Shown here piece after piece: positions 16,683 through 27,753 of a DNA stretch of 64,000 nucleotides. A program made the translations under genes and the position numbers. Within the stretch, counting starts at the first letter, position 1, and every line of letters begins with the position of its first letter. The stretch comes from Nocardioides malaquae (GTDB lineage: Bacteria > Actinomycetota > Actinomycetes > Propionibacteriales > Nocardioidaceae): the NCBI RefSeq assembly GCF_015070385.1, contig NZ_JADCSA010000015.1, positions 1-64,000 of the forward strand, read 5' to 3'. Under the pieces are notes generated by a model. It was given only the letters and a program-made list of their open reading frames with translations, searched no databases and was not told the DNA's origin.

Positions 16683-17518
16683 ACGACCTTCCACGCCGCC
16701 CCGGCCCGACGACGCGTCTGCGCGTGAGCGAGCACGACGACGGCCGCACCCGCCGCCGCGAGGACCGGGTGGTGACCGAGGAACCGATGGAGATCCGGCT
16801 GCGGTGGCCAGGTCATCCCGGGCAGCGCGTGTGGACGACCATGCGCACCCCCGGGCACGATTTCGAGCTCGCCACCGGATGGGCCTTCCACGAGGGGTGG
16901 ATCGGCGCCTCGGCGCCCTCGCGTGTCGCCTACTGCACGGACGCCGACCTGCGGGCCGAGCAGGAGTTCAACGTCGTCACCGTCGACCTCACGTCCCCGC
17001 CCGACCGGGCGCCCGCTCCCCCGCCCACGGCGCTCTCCGCAGGTTCCTCGGCCTGTGGCGTCTGCGGCAGCGACACCATCGACGCCCTCGAACGCACGAT
17101 CGCCGCCTCGCGGGGTGAGGCCTATGCCGGCCCCGACCTGGACGCGGAGGTCGTGCGCAGCCTGCCCGACCGGCTGCGGGCCGAGCAACCGCTCTTCGAC
17201 CGCACGGGCGGCACCCACGCCGCTGCCCTCGTGGACCTCGCAGGCGGCGTGCAGGCCGTGCGCGAGGACGTGGGTCGCCACAACGCCGTCGACAAGGTGG
17301 CCGGCACCCGCCTGCTGGCGGGGCAGGGACCGAACGCCGCCGCCCTGGTGGTGAGCGGTCGCGCCGGCTTCGAGCTGGTGCAGAAGGCCGCGGTGAGCGG
17401 GGTGGGGGCTCTCGTCGCGGTCGGCGCACCGACCAGCCTGGCCGTGGAGCTCGCCCGGAGGTGTGGGCTGGCCCTGTGGGGCTTCACCTCCGCGGAGCGC
17501 AGCGTCCGCTACGCCTGA
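16679..17518 (+). CDS. fdhD: Formate dehydrogenase accessory sulfurtransferase FdhD
   Basis: A 279-aa sulfur-carrier protein. It takes sulfur from a cysteine desulfurase and transfers it to the bis-MGD molybdenum cofactor of formate dehydrogenases. Family marks are EEPMEIRL and TPGHDFELATG near the N-terminus, the essential cysteine pair in ACGVCG, and AVREDVGRHNAVDKV. The GTG start overlaps the pepN stop (GTGA). No formate dehydrogenase gene is in the window; modABC at 47-50 kb would supply molybdate. The gene ends at a strong hairpin. Confidence 0.95.
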   Translation: MNDLPRRPGPTTRLRVSEHDDGRTRRREDRVVTEEPMEIRLRWPGHPGQRVWTTMRTPGHDFELATGWAFHEGWIGASAPSRVAYCTDADLRAEQEFNVVTVDLTSPPDRAPAPPPTALSAGSSACGVCGSDTIDALERTIAASRGEAYAGPDLDAEVVRSLPDRLRAEQPLFDRTGGTHAAALVDLAGGVQAVREDVGRHNAVDKVAGTRLLAGQGPNAAALVVSGRAGFELVQKAAVSGVGALVAVGAPTSLAVELARRCGLALWGFTSAERSVRYA

Positions 17519-17553
17519 GGCGGCTCGGCCCCGGGTGCCGGGGTCGAGCCGCC

Positions 17554-17554
<1 letters not shown>
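17518..17554. terminator. Bidirectional hairpin between fdhD and gcvP
   Basis: AGGCGGCTCG and CGAGCCGCCT pair perfectly, enclosing a second pairing of CCCCGG with CCGGGG around a small loop. It sits exactly between the convergent stops of fdhD and gcvP and can serve both strands. There is no long U run, as is usual in high-GC Actinobacteria. Confidence 0.75.
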
Positions 17555-20433
<2,879 letters not shown>

Positions 20434-20492
20434 GCCTGGTCCTTGGGGGTCGGTCGAACAGGTCAACCTCCCCCTCTGTCGGAAGAGCCCTT

Positions 20493-20586
20493 CAGAGTCG
20501 CCTGCCCACACGGTCCTTGGTGCCTGAGAGGTTCCGGGGAGGAATTGCCCCTTCGGCGCTGACGTCGTGACGCCAGGCTCTCCCGC
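20493..20586 (-). promoter_or_regulatory. Glycine riboswitch (gcvT motif) upstream of gcvP
   Basis: Read on the minus strand, the leader has the conserved blocks GCGGGAGAGCC, GCCGAAGGGGCAA, CTCTCAGGCACC and AGGACCG, ending in GGCGACTCTG, in the correct order. Only one well-formed aptamer is evident. The gcvP start lies about 60 bases downstream. In the known class glycine binding turns expression of cleavage genes on. Confidence 0.9.
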
Positions 20587-20670
20587 ATGGGATGAGACAG
20601 CGCCCCCGAATCTATCACTCGGGGGCGCTGACGGCTCGTGGCAGCGTGGGCGAGGCCCAGGTGGCTCCGC

Positions 20671-21279
20671 TCAGCCGATCTTGCGGGCCGCGCGTCGCGC
20701 GGCCAGCTCGTCACCTGGCACCGGCGGCTCGTCGCCCGCGGCGATCGTGCGCTCGCTCGGCAGCTCGGAGAGCGTGCCCTCGATCTCACGCCAGACACCG
20801 CCGATCGCGATGCCGAAGACGCCCTGGCCACCCTGCAGCAGGTCGATGACCTCGTCGTTGCTCGTGCACTCGTAGACCGAGGCGCCGTCGCTCATCAGGG
20901 TGACCCTGGTGATGTCGTCGGTGCCCCGCTCGCGCAGGTGCTGCACTGCCGTCCGGATCTGCTGCAAGGAGATGCCGGCGTCGAGCAGACGCTTGACCAC
21001 CTTGAGCAGCAGGATGTCGCGGAAGGAGTACAGGCGCTGGGACCCCGAACCCGTGGCGCCGCGCACCGTGGGCTCGACCAGACCGGTGCGGGCCCAGTAG
21101 TCCAGTTGCCGATAGGTGATGCCGGCCGCGTTGCAGGCCGTGGGCCCGCGGTAGCCGGTGTCACTGGGCAACGGGGACACGTCGTCGGAGAAGAGCAGAC
21201 CCTGCTCCTCCGCGACCTCGGTGGCATGCGCGGCTGCTGCCGCGTCCACCTTGTCCTTCTCGTTCTCGTTAACGCCCAC
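20671..21279 (-). CDS. MerR-family transcriptional regulator (Rv1830-like)
   Basis: A 202-aa regulator with an N-terminal winged HTH of MerR type: CNAAGITYRQLDYWARTGLV followed by GSGSQRLYSFRDILLLKVVKRLL. The C-terminal part has a conserved VFGIAIGGVWREIEG block. No effector cysteines are present. The long leader before the HTH is acidic. The GTG at 21279 follows a GAGGG ribosome site. It is the counterpart of the second MerR protein in the mycobacterial ftsR-garA block. A broken inverted repeat at 21302-21376 just upstream could be its own operator. Target genes cannot be told from sequence. Confidence 0.88.
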   Translation of the reverse strand: MGVNENEKDKVDAAAAAHATEVAEEQGLLFSDDVSPLPSDTGYRGPTACNAAGITYRQLDYWARTGLVEPTVRGATGSGSQRLYSFRDILLLKVVKRLLDAGISLQQIRTAVQHLRERGTDDITRVTLMSDGASVYECTSNDEVIDLLQGGQGVFGIAIGGVWREIEGTLSELPSERTIAAGDEPPVPGDELAARRAARKIG

Positions 21280-21301
21280 GTGGGACCCTCCGTCGTCTAC
21301 T

Positions 21302-21376
21302 CCGTTGAGCGTAACTCGATCGGGGAAGGAAGTCGCGGTCGTCGCAAGAACGAGTCACAACTGAGGAGTTACAACG
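21302..21376. promoter_or_regulatory. Inverted repeat upstream of the MerR gene, possible operator
   Basis: CCGTTGAGCGTAACTC (21302-21317) faces GAGTTACAACGG (21366-21377), whose complement reads CCGTTGTAACTC. The CCGTT and GTAACTC blocks match exactly, with four extra bases in the left arm. They frame the region where the promoter should lie. Binding by a regulator, perhaps the MerR protein itself, is inference. Confidence 0.4.
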
Positions 21377-21440
21377 GAGACAGTTCAAGGTAGGCCGCGC
21401 ACCCCCGGGGGTCAACGCACCTCCGCGGCGTGTCGCAACC

Positions 21441-21463
21441 CTCACCCTCAGGTTGAGGGTGAG
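21441..21463 (-). terminator. Hairpin at the 3' end of the bfn gene
   Basis: CTCACCCTCA and TGAGGGTGAG form a perfect ten-base stem with a three-base loop. It overlaps the last codons and stop of the bifunctional-nuclease gene. No U run follows on the minus strand. It probably separates the upstream block from the merR gene. Confidence 0.55.
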
Positions 21464-21933
21464 CCTCCGGGCTCCTCGAAGTCCTCCGGCGTCACGTGGT
21501 CGAGGAACTCACGGAACTTCTCCACCTCGTCGTCCTGCTCCTCCGGCGCACTGATCCCGGCCATCTCCAGCACGTCGGCGCTGGCGACGATGCGCGAGCC
21601 GGTGCGCAGCGCCAGGGCGATGGAGTCGGAGGGGCGCGCGCTCACCTCCACCCCGGAGGCGAAGACCAGGGAGGCGAAGAAGATCCCCTCCTTCACGTCG
21701 ACGATCTGCACCTCGTCGAGCTGCTGCCCGGTGGCGGTCAGTACGTCACGCATGAGGTCGTGGGTCAGGGGCCTGGGAGGCTCCACCCCCTGCTGGGCGA
21801 AGGCGATGGCGGTGGCCTCCACCGCACCGATCCAGATCGGCAGGTAGCGGTCTCCCCCGACCTCACGCAGCAGCACGACGGGTTGGTTCGAGGGCGCCTC
21901 CACCCGAACCCCGATCACGTCCATCTCATGCAC
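21448..21933 (-). CDS. Bifunctional nuclease family protein (DUF151)
   Basis: A 161-aa cytosolic protein of the BFN/DUF151 family: LPIWIGAVEATAIAF, a PRPLTHDLM block and RPSDSIALALR are the signature segments. Plant and archaeal members were reported to have DNase/RNase activity; the bacterial role is unsettled. The acidic C-terminal tail is not part of the core domain. A GTG at 21933 gives the usual M-x-E-M-x-V-x-GV start. The gene follows ftsR by 28 bases and is expected to be the last gene of that transcript, ending in the hairpin overlapping its stop. Confidence 0.9.
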   Translation of the reverse strand: MHEMDVIGVRVEAPSNQPVVLLREVGGDRYLPIWIGAVEATAIAFAQQGVEPPRPLTHDLMRDVLTATGQQLDEVQIVDVKEGIFFASLVFASGVEVSARPSDSIALALRTGSRIVASADVLEMAGISAPEEQDDEVEKFREFLDHVTPEDFEEPGGSPST

Positions 21934-21961
21934 GGATCCACCCTACTCCCGGGGCGAAGGG

Positions 21962-22705
21962 TCAGGACTGCTGCAGGCGGGTCTTCACCAAGGTGGCGTG
22001 CAGACGCACCGAGAGGGCCGCCAGCTCGCGCGCCGTCTCGTCGGCCCGGGCGCTCGCTCCGGCGTCGCGACCACGCTTCAGCGGCTCGACGACCTGCTCG
22101 ACGAGCCCGGCCTCCCGGTCGGCGGCGGACTTGTACGCCCGCAGGTGCCGCGGCTCGAGGCCGAAGTTCGCCATCTCCTGGGCAGTCCGCGCGATGAGGA
22201 GCGCGTCGGCGTCGAAGTGCCCCGTGCCGGGACGCGCCTGCACCAAGCCGGCCTGCTCGAGCTGGGCCAGGACCTCTTCGTCGATCTCCGCGATCTTGAG
22301 CAGCTCGCGGCGCGAGAGGCGCACGTCGGAGCGGGGCGCGAAGGATTCCGGGGAGGGGAATCCGTCGCTGCTCAGCGCGACCTTGGGCACAGTGGGCACC
22401 ACCGACTCGATCGGCGGAGGCTCGAGGCCCCGGTCGATCGCGTCCAGGTGCTCTCCGATGACCTTCAGCGGCAGGTAGTGGTCACGCTGCATGCGCAGGA
22501 CGTAGCGCAGGCGTTCGACGTCCTGCGAGGAGAACTTGCGGTAGCCCGCAGGCGTACGGTCCGGCTTGATCAGGCCCTCGCTCTCGAGGAACCGGATCTT
22601 CGGGATGGTGACCCCGGGGAAGTCGGGTCGCAGCAGGTCGAGGACCTGCCCGATCGTCATCCGACCCTGGGGCGCCGACCCTGCGGAGGCGGTGGAGGCA
22701 GCCAT
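21962..22705 (-). CDS. ftsR: MerR-family regulator FtsR
   Basis: A 247-aa MerR-type regulator with an unusual split layout. The N-terminal HTH (MTIGQVLDLL, then IPKIRFLESEGLIKP, TPAGYRKFS) is followed by a linker and a second helical domain starting at RLSRRELLKIAEID. FtsR of Corynebacterium and its mycobacterial homologue activate the cell-division gene ftsZ; the protein here should bind similar promoters (knowledge of the family, not visible here). The ATG at 22705 is preferred; a GTG is one codon before it. It follows the FHA gene by six bases, in one operon. Confidence 0.9.
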   Translation of the reverse strand: MAASTASAGSAPQGRMTIGQVLDLLRPDFPGVTIPKIRFLESEGLIKPDRTPAGYRKFSSQDVERLRYVLRMQRDHYLPLKVIGEHLDAIDRGLEPPPIESVVPTVPKVALSSDGFPSPESFAPRSDVRLSRRELLKIAEIDEEVLAQLEQAGLVQARPGTGHFDADALLIARTAQEMANFGLEPRHLRAYKSAADREAGLVEQVVEPLKRGRDAGASARADETARELAALSVRLHATLVKTRLQQS

Positions 22706-22711
22706 CACGGA

Positions 22712-23218
22712 TCAGTCGGCGTGCCCGGGGAAGAACACCAACCGGTACTTGCCGATCTGGACCTCGTCACCGTCGGTCAACGTGACGGCGTCGATCCGGT
22801 CACGGTTGACGTAGGTGCCGTTGAGGCTGCCCACGTCGGAGACCTCGAAGGTCTCCTCCGAACGACGGAACTCCGCGTGCCGACGCGAGACGGTGACGTC
22901 GTCGAGGAAGATCGACGAGTCCGGGTGACGGCCCACGGTGACCAGGTCGGTGTCGAGGAGGAACCGCGAGCCCGCTCCCGGGCCGCGCTGCACCACGAGC
23001 AGGGCGGAGCCCACGGGGAGCCCGTCGACCGCAGCCGCGTCGACCGCACTCAGGTCGCGGTCGGACGACTCCGCCCGCTCCACGATCGCGCTGATCGTCG
23101 TGGTCGTCTCGGCACCAGACCCATTGGCCGGCTCGGCCGCCGCGATCCGGGTGCCGCACTGGGCGCAGAACCGTGCGTCGTCGGGGTTGTTCTTCCCGCA
23201 GGCCGTGCAGAACGGCAT
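22712..23218 (-). CDS. garA: FHA-domain protein GarA/OdhI-type with N-terminal zinc ribbon
   Basis: A 168-aa phospho-switch protein. Residues 1-25 contain two CxxC pairs (CTAC, CAQC) forming a zinc ribbon. A short threonine-rich segment, ETTTT, sits where PknB/PknG phosphorylate GarA. Residues about 70-165 are an FHA domain (GRHPDSSIFLDD, SRRHAEF, LNGTYVNRD). GarA/OdhI inhibits 2-oxoglutarate dehydrogenase and controls glutamate dehydrogenase, with phosphorylation releasing it; its placement next to gcvH and ftsR is conserved. The zinc ribbon is an addition relative to the short mycobacterial form as I recall it. The ATG at 23218 gives a complete ribbon. Confidence 0.85.
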   Translation of the reverse strand: MPFCTACGKNNPDDARFCAQCGTRIAAAEPANGSGAETTTTISAIVERAESSDRDLSAVDAAAVDGLPVGSALLVVQRGPGAGSRFLLDTDLVTVGRHPDSSIFLDDVTVSRRHAEFRRSEETFEVSDVGSLNGTYVNRDRIDAVTLTDGDEVQIGKYRLVFFPGHAD

Positions 23219-23334
23219 GTGTCCTCCGCTTCGACGATGACAGGCGTCCGAACCCCGAGAACCCTCACGGTCCGACTGAGGCTCAAGGTTGCTACGAACC
23301 TATCAGTGGTGGCAACCGAGGGTTGCCGGGTTGG

Positions 23335-23718
23335 TCAGGAAAGACCGGCCTGGTAGGCCGCTGCGTCCAGGAGGTTTTCCACCGCGTCGGCCTCGGCCGG
23401 CACCACCTCGAAGAGCCACCCCCCGGCGTAGGGGTCGTTGTTGACGAGCTCGGGCGTCGCGTCGAGCGCCTCGTTGACCGCGACGACCTCACCGCTCACC
23501 GGCGCGTACAGGTCGCTGACGGACTTGGTGGACTCGAGCTCACCGCACGACTCACCAGCGGTGATGGTGTCGCCGACCTCGGGGAGCTGGACGAAGACGA
23601 TGTCGCCGAGGGCGTCCTGTGCGAAGTCGGTGATGCCGACGCGCACCGCACCCTGGGTCTCTCCAGGGCTGCGCACCCACTCGTGCTCGGCGGTGTACTT
23701 GAGGTCTTCGGGGTACAT
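23335..23718 (-). CDS. gcvH: Glycine cleavage system H protein
   Basis: A 127-aa lipoyl carrier that shuttles the aminomethyl intermediate between GcvP, GcvT and the L protein. The chain shows YTAEHEWV near the start, [13 protein letters not shown], the lipoylated lysine in [15 protein letters not shown], and [12 protein letters not shown] near the end. Length is normal. The ATG at 23718 was chosen over an open upstream extension. It sits between DUF881 and garA, as in mycobacteria, linking one-carbon supply to the GarA switch. Confidence 0.95.
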   Translation of the reverse strand: MYPEDLKYTAEHEWVRSPGETQGAVRVGITDFAQDALGDIVFVQLPEVGDTITAGESCGELESTKSVSDLYAPVSGEVVAVNEALDATPELVNNDPYAGGWLFEVVPAEADAVENLLDAAAYQAGLS

Positions 23719-23755
23719 CCGAACTCCTTCGTGCGACGGCTCTGTGCCGACGAGG

Positions 23756-24757
23756 CTACTGCCCCTCAGCGGGCTCGGCGAACTCCGGTCGCGGCAAGTC
23801 ACGCACGGACTCGATGTCGACGGCGTCGAGCTCCTCCATCGCCACGTCGGCGTCCTCCTTGTCCCGCAGCTTGGTGACCGGGCCCGACGGGAACGAGGCG
23901 GCGGTGCGCAGCGTGTAGGACTCGCCGATCACCTCGAGGACGTAGGGGGAGGTCAGCGGGACCCCGTCCAGGTGGATCACGCCGTTGACGTCGGAGAAGG
24001 AGCTGGACGCCACCAGGCGCACCTCGTCGTTGAACTCCATCGCCTCGCCACCTGCGGTGCGCAGCTCCTGGACGAGGTCGAGGAGGGAGTCGATGCTGAC
24101 CCGGTCACCCTCCTCGGTGACGGTGATCCGGAGTCCAGGCCCCGTCACCGGCACGGTGCCCGCCAGGATGTTGAGGGTGCGCAGTCGCTGCTCGGCCTGC
24201 TCGATGGCGGCACTGCGGGCACTGGTGCTCACCTGCAGCTCGCGGCGTCGTTGCTCCAGCCGCGCGATCTCGCGCCGGGTGCGGTCGGCGGTGCCCGTGA
24301 GGCCGTTGAAGATCTCGATCAGCTCCTCCTCCCGGCGCCCCTGGTAGGAGTCGTCCAACCCGGTGCTGCGGACCTGGGTCACCGCCGCGAAGCCCAGCAC
24401 CGCGAGAAGGACGCCGACGATGGCCTGGGAGCGTCCGGGACTGCCCATCAGGGTGCGCAGGCGCGAGGGCGGCGTGACTGGCTCTGACGACACCGTCGGC
24501 TCCGTCGACTCGGTCGGCTCCGACGACTCAGTCGGCGCACCCGGCTCCGTCTCCTCGGGCTCTGTTGCCTCGGTCTCCGGCTCCTCGGGTTCGGGAGCGT
24601 CGGGCTCCGCGTCCTGGGGCTCCTGATCCTCGGACTCGGTCTCGGTCTGCTCAGGCTCGGGCGTATCGGGCGCGGGAGAATCGAGCTCCGCCGCGTCGGA
24701 GTCCGTCACGTCGGACTCCGGGGCGCGGGTGTCGGAGTCGTCAGGCGTGGAAGACAT
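23756..24757 (-). CDS. DUF881 (UPF0749) membrane-anchored protein with acidic N-terminus
   Basis: A 333-aa protein. Residues 1-95 are an acidic, proline-rich low-complexity stretch built from E, P, T and S; this is longer than in the sister protein at 25090. One transmembrane helix follows ([18 protein letters not shown]). A coiled coil of about 60 residues then leads to the extracytoplasmic DUF881 domain with TGPGLRITV and [21 protein letters not shown]. The function is unknown; genes of this family flank sbp in division-linked clusters. The ATG at 24757 overlaps the sbp 3' end by 17 bases. Confidence 0.88.
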   Translation of the reverse strand: MSSTPDDSDTRAPESDVTDSDAAELDSPAPDTPEPEQTETESEDQEPQDAEPDAPEPEEPETEATEPEETEPGAPTESSEPTESTEPTVSSEPVTPPSRLRTLMGSPGRSQAIVGVLLAVLGFAAVTQVRSTGLDDSYQGRREEELIEIFNGLTGTADRTRREIARLEQRRRELQVSTSARSAAIEQAEQRLRTLNILAGTVPVTGPGLRITVTEEGDRVSIDSLLDLVQELRTAGGEAMEFNDEVRLVASSSFSDVNGVIHLDGVPLTSPYVLEVIGESYTLRTAASFPSGPVTKLRDKEDADVAMEELDAVDIESVRDLPRPEFAEPAEGQ

Positions 24758-25073
24758 GGCGTCGGATGGCGGCGGCGTTGGAGAAGATGCGGATGCCCAG
24801 GACGACCGTCACGCCGGTGGAGAGCTGGCTGCTGACGCCGAGCTTGTCGCCGAGGAAGACGATGAAGGCTGCCAGCACCACGTTGCTGATGAAGGAGACG
24901 ACGAAGACCTTGTCGTCGAAGATCCCGTCAAGGTGCGCGCGGAAGCCGCCCAGCACCGCATCCAGGGCGGCCACGACGGCGATGGGAAAGTAGGGCTCGA
25001 GGCTGAGCGGGATGTCGGGCTGCAGGAGGATGCCCGCCAGCACCCCGAGGAGCAGGCCGATGGCTGCGATCAC
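24741..25073 (-). CDS. sbp: Small basic family membrane protein (DUF1290)
   Basis: A 110-aa integral membrane protein with three hydrophobic segments. Family blocks are PYFPIAVVAALDAVLGG-x-RA near residue 30 and ILLQPDIPL near 20. 'Small basic protein' is a widespread Firmicutes and Actinobacteria family found next to cell division genes, with no proven activity. A GTG at 25073 is the only start giving the usual N-terminus. It lies between two DUF881 genes, 16 bases after the first and overlapping the second by 17, so the three should be made together. Confidence 0.92.
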   Translation of the reverse strand: MIAAIGLLLGVLAGILLQPDIPLSLEPYFPIAVVAALDAVLGGFRAHLDGIFDDKVFVVSFISNVVLAAFIVFLGDKLGVSSQLSTGVTVVLGIRIFSNAAAIRRHVFHA

Positions 25074-25089
25074 GGCTCAGTGGTCTCCT

Positions 25090-26010
25090 TCACTCGTCGC
25101 TCACGTCCCCGGAGGCGCCCGGGACGGCCGAGCGAAGCGTACGGACCCGCGCGGCCGGCAGTTGCAGGTTGTCATCATCCTCCACCTCGAGGACAAATCC
25201 CAGCGACCGCGCCACGGCGTAGAAGAGCGATCCGTTGGTGCTGGCCAACAGACGTCCCGACATCTGGTCGGGGTCTCCGACCGCCTCCACGACGTAGGGT
25301 GGGTTGAGCGGACGGACGTTGACATGGATGGCTCCGCCGGTGTTCTGGATCGGGCTCACCACGGTCAGCCTCTGCCCGTTGACCGCGATCGCCTCGGCGC
25401 CGGCCGCCCAGAGCCCGTCGACGAGGAGGTGCAGGTCCTCGTCCTTGACCCGGATGTCTCCCCCGCTCAGCGGGTCGTCGACGGTGACCCTGAGGCCGGG
25501 GCCGCGCACCGCCAGGTAGCCGGTGCGGGTGCCGACCCGGCTCACCCGGGCGGTCAGCTGGTCCTCGCGCTCGCGCAGCTCGCGCAGCGAGGCCTCGGCT
25601 GCGGCGTTGTCCGCCAGCAGCTCACCGGCCCGGTCCTGCAGGTCGCGCACCGCCGCCTTCTCCTGGGTGACCCGCTCGGCCAGGCTCGCCCGCCCCAGGG
25701 CGTCGACGTCGGCGTTGCGCGACGTCTGCACCGCAGCCACGGTGAGCAGGACGCCGAACACCCCGGTTGCCACGGCCGTCACCCAGGGCCGTCGACCCCG
25801 CGACCGCGCCGCGCCGGTGGCCTCCCCCGCCGCCCGACGACGCTCGGCCACGACCCGGTAGTCGGCATCCATGGACTCCTGGGTGAGTCGGGTGAGCAAC
25901 GGCATCAGGACGTGTCCGGGCACCGGACGGTCGGTGGGGTCGACCACCGTGTCGTCGTCGGGGGTCCGGTCGTTCTCGCCCGGAGCCCGGCGAGCATCCG
26001 GTCGTTTCAT
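25090..26010 (-). CDS. DUF881 (UPF0749) membrane-anchored protein
   Basis: A 306-aa protein with a cytoplasmic N-terminus of about 95 residues, one transmembrane helix (VTAVATGVFGVLLTVAAVQ) and a coiled-coil stretch rich in Glu, Arg and Leu. A DUF881 domain follows with VRGPGLRVTVDD, VNGQRLTVVSPIQNTGGAI and NPPYVVEAVG. It is a paralogue of the protein at 23756-24757. It starts at the ATG at 26010, overlapping the stop of the CDP-alcohol phosphatidyltransferase by four bases (ATGA). Function unknown; the conserved set with sbp suggests an envelope or division complex. Confidence 0.9.
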   Translation of the reverse strand: MKRPDARRAPGENDRTPDDDTVVDPTDRPVPGHVLMPLLTRLTQESMDADYRVVAERRRAAGEATGAARSRGRRPWVTAVATGVFGVLLTVAAVQTSRNADVDALGRASLAERVTQEKAAVRDLQDRAGELLADNAAAEASLRELREREDQLTARVSRVGTRTGYLAVRGPGLRVTVDDPLSGGDIRVKDEDLHLLVDGLWAAGAEAIAVNGQRLTVVSPIQNTGGAIHVNVRPLNPPYVVEAVGDPDQMSGRLLASTNGSLFYAVARSLGFVLEVEDDDNLQLPAARVRTLRSAVPGASGDVSDE

Positions 26011-26630
26011 GGCCGCCCTCCCCCGCCGCGGGGCACCGGCAGGGTGTGGTGCAGCAGCGTGCGCACCTGCCAGGCGTACAGGAGGCCGGCCCACCAGTAG
26101 AGGCTGATGCCCCAGCAGGCGAACGCCCAACCGAAGACGTTGGCCAGGGTCGCCAGGGCGCTGTCGCCGCCACCCAGGAGGAGCAGCGGGAAGGCGTAGA
26201 GCAGGTTGAACGTGGCTGCCTTGCCGAGGAAGTGGACCGGCAGGGAGCTGTAGCCGCGCGTGCGCAGGAGAGGCACCAGGCCCCACAGGAGCAGGTCACG
26301 CAACGGGAGCAGCACCGCGACCCACCACGGGATGAAGTCACGCCACGCCAACCCGACGACCACGGCGAAGATGTAGAGCCGGTCGGCGATCGGGTCGAGC
26401 AACGCGCCGAGCCGGGAACGCTGGTCCAGGATCCGGGCGAGGTGGCCGTCGAGCCAGTCGGTGAGCCCGGAGACCATCAGCAGGGCGAACGCGAGTGCGT
26501 CCTGCTCCACCACGATGACCAACCACAGGAACAGCGGGACACCCAGCAGGCGGGCCGCGCTCAGGGCGTTGGGGACGGTCCACACCCGCGACGAGGGGGC
26601 GTGAGCATCGGTCACCACGGTCGTCCACAC
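26007..26630 (-). CDS. CDP-alcohol phosphatidyltransferase family protein (PgsA-like)
   Basis: A 207-aa membrane enzyme that transfers a phosphatidyl group from CDP-diacylglycerol to an alcohol. The catalytic signature D-x2-DG-x2-AR-x8-G-x3-D-x3-D is complete across DWLDGHLAR, LGALLDPIADR. About six hydrophobic segments surround it. The alcohol cannot be told from sequence; by position it corresponds to mycobacterial pgsA2 rather than the phosphatidylinositol synthase. It is the first gene of the block running through gcvH, garA and ftsR. Confidence 0.88.
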   Translation of the reverse strand: MWTTVVTDAHAPSSRVWTVPNALSAARLLGVPLFLWLVIVVEQDALAFALLMVSGLTDWLDGHLARILDQRSRLGALLDPIADRLYIFAVVVGLAWRDFIPWWVAVLLPLRDLLLWGLVPLLRTRGYSSLPVHFLGKAATFNLLYAFPLLLLGGGDSALATLANVFGWAFACWGISLYWWAGLLYAWQVRTLLHHTLPVPRGGGGRP

Positions 26631-26697
26631 CCCTTCTGCCGCCCCGTGCGGCTCCGTCCTACGGCAGCGGCACCAGCGTACCGACGCCTCCGGCGGG

Positions 26698-27753
26698 TCA
26701 CGACCCCGGCAAGTCGTCCTGGTGCGCGGCGTCGCGGATCTCGCCGACGAGCTCCTCCAGAACGTCCTCGAGGGTCACCAGTCCGAGGGTGACGCCCTCG
26801 TCGCTCACCACGCGACCCATGTGGGCACCTCGACGCTGCAGCGCCTCGAGGGCCGTGTGCAGGGCGTCGTCGGGTCGTACGCTGGCGAACGGCCTGATCC
26901 ACTTGTCGTCGACCGGGCGGCGTCGGCGTTGCTCGTCAACCTCCAGCACGTCCTTGACGTGCAGGTAGCCCAGGAGGTCGCCCGACTCCTGCTGCACCGG
27001 GAACCGGGAGTAACCGGTCGCGGCGCACACCTCCTCGACCTCGGCACCGGACGCACCCCGAGGCACCGTCATCAGCGCCTCCACCGGCATCAGCACCGTG
27101 GAGACGGGCTGCTCGGTGAAGCCCAGGGCACCGGCCAACCGGTCGTACTCGTGGGCCTCGATCATCCCCTCGCCGCGGGACTCCTCGACCAGGGCGGCCA
27201 CCTCCTCGCGCGTGAAGACGGAGTTGACCTCGTCCCTCGGCTCGATCCCCAGCGCCCGCAGCACCAGGTTGGCGCAGGCGTTGATCGCGAGGATGAGCGG
27301 CTTGAGTGCCGTCACCACGACTCCCATGGGAGCGCCCAGCACGAGTGCTGCCCGTTCGGGGCCGGCGATGGCGATGTTCTTGGGCACCATCTCGCCCAGG
27401 ACCACGTGGAGGTAGACGACGATCACCAGCGCGATCGCGAACGCGATGGGGTGCACCAGGTCGGCGGGCACCCCCAACGCCTCGAGGCCAGGACCAATCA
27501 GATGGGCGACGGCGGGCTCTCCCACGGCGCCGAGCCCCAGCGAGCAGACGGTGATGCCGAACTGTGCGCCGGCCATCACCAGTGACACCTGCTCCATGGC
27601 GCGCAGGGCGGAGCGGGCCATGGCGGACCCGGCGGCGGCGAGGGGCTCGATCTGGGACCGTCGCGCAGAGATGAGGGCGAACTCGGCGCCCACGAAGAAG
27701 GCGTTCATCGCCAACAGCGCGATCGCCACGAGGACGGCGGTCAGGTCACTCAT
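26698..27753 (-). CDS. HlyC/CorC-type membrane protein with CNNM and CBS domains
   Basis: A 351-aa protein. The N-terminal ~190 residues are a CNNM (DUF21) transmembrane domain starting MSDLTAVLVAIALLAMNAFF, with the VLGEMVPKN signature. A CBS pair follows (FTEQPVSTVLMPVEAL, GYSRFPV, LGYLHVKDVL, TLEDVLEELVGEI). The family is linked to magnesium or cobalt efflux, but many members are unproven. There is no CorC C-terminal transporter-associated domain, which its neighbour at 27746-29101 does have. The ATG at 27753 overlaps that gene's stop by eight bases (ATGAGTGA). Confidence 0.9.
   Translation of the reverse strand: MSDLTAVLVAIALLAMNAFFVGAEFALISARRSQIEPLAAAGSAMARSALRAMEQVSLVMAGAQFGITVCSLGLGAVGEPAVAHLIGPGLEALGVPADLVHPIAFAIALVIVVYLHVVLGEMVPKNIAIAGPERAALVLGAPMGVVVTALKPLILAINACANLVLRALGIEPRDEVNSVFTREEVAALVEESRGEGMIEAHEYDRLAGALGFTEQPVSTVLMPVEALMTVPRGASGAEVEEVCAATGYSRFPVQQESGDLLGYLHVKDVLEVDEQRRRRPVDDKWIRPFASVRPDDALHTALEALQRRGAHMGRVVSDEGVTLGLVTLEDVLEELVGEIRDAAHQDDLPGS

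Noticed and set aside
20434-20511. A longer GcvP start upstream of 20433
   Set aside because: The extra codons overlap the glycine riboswitch leader and have no similarity to GcvP N-termini.
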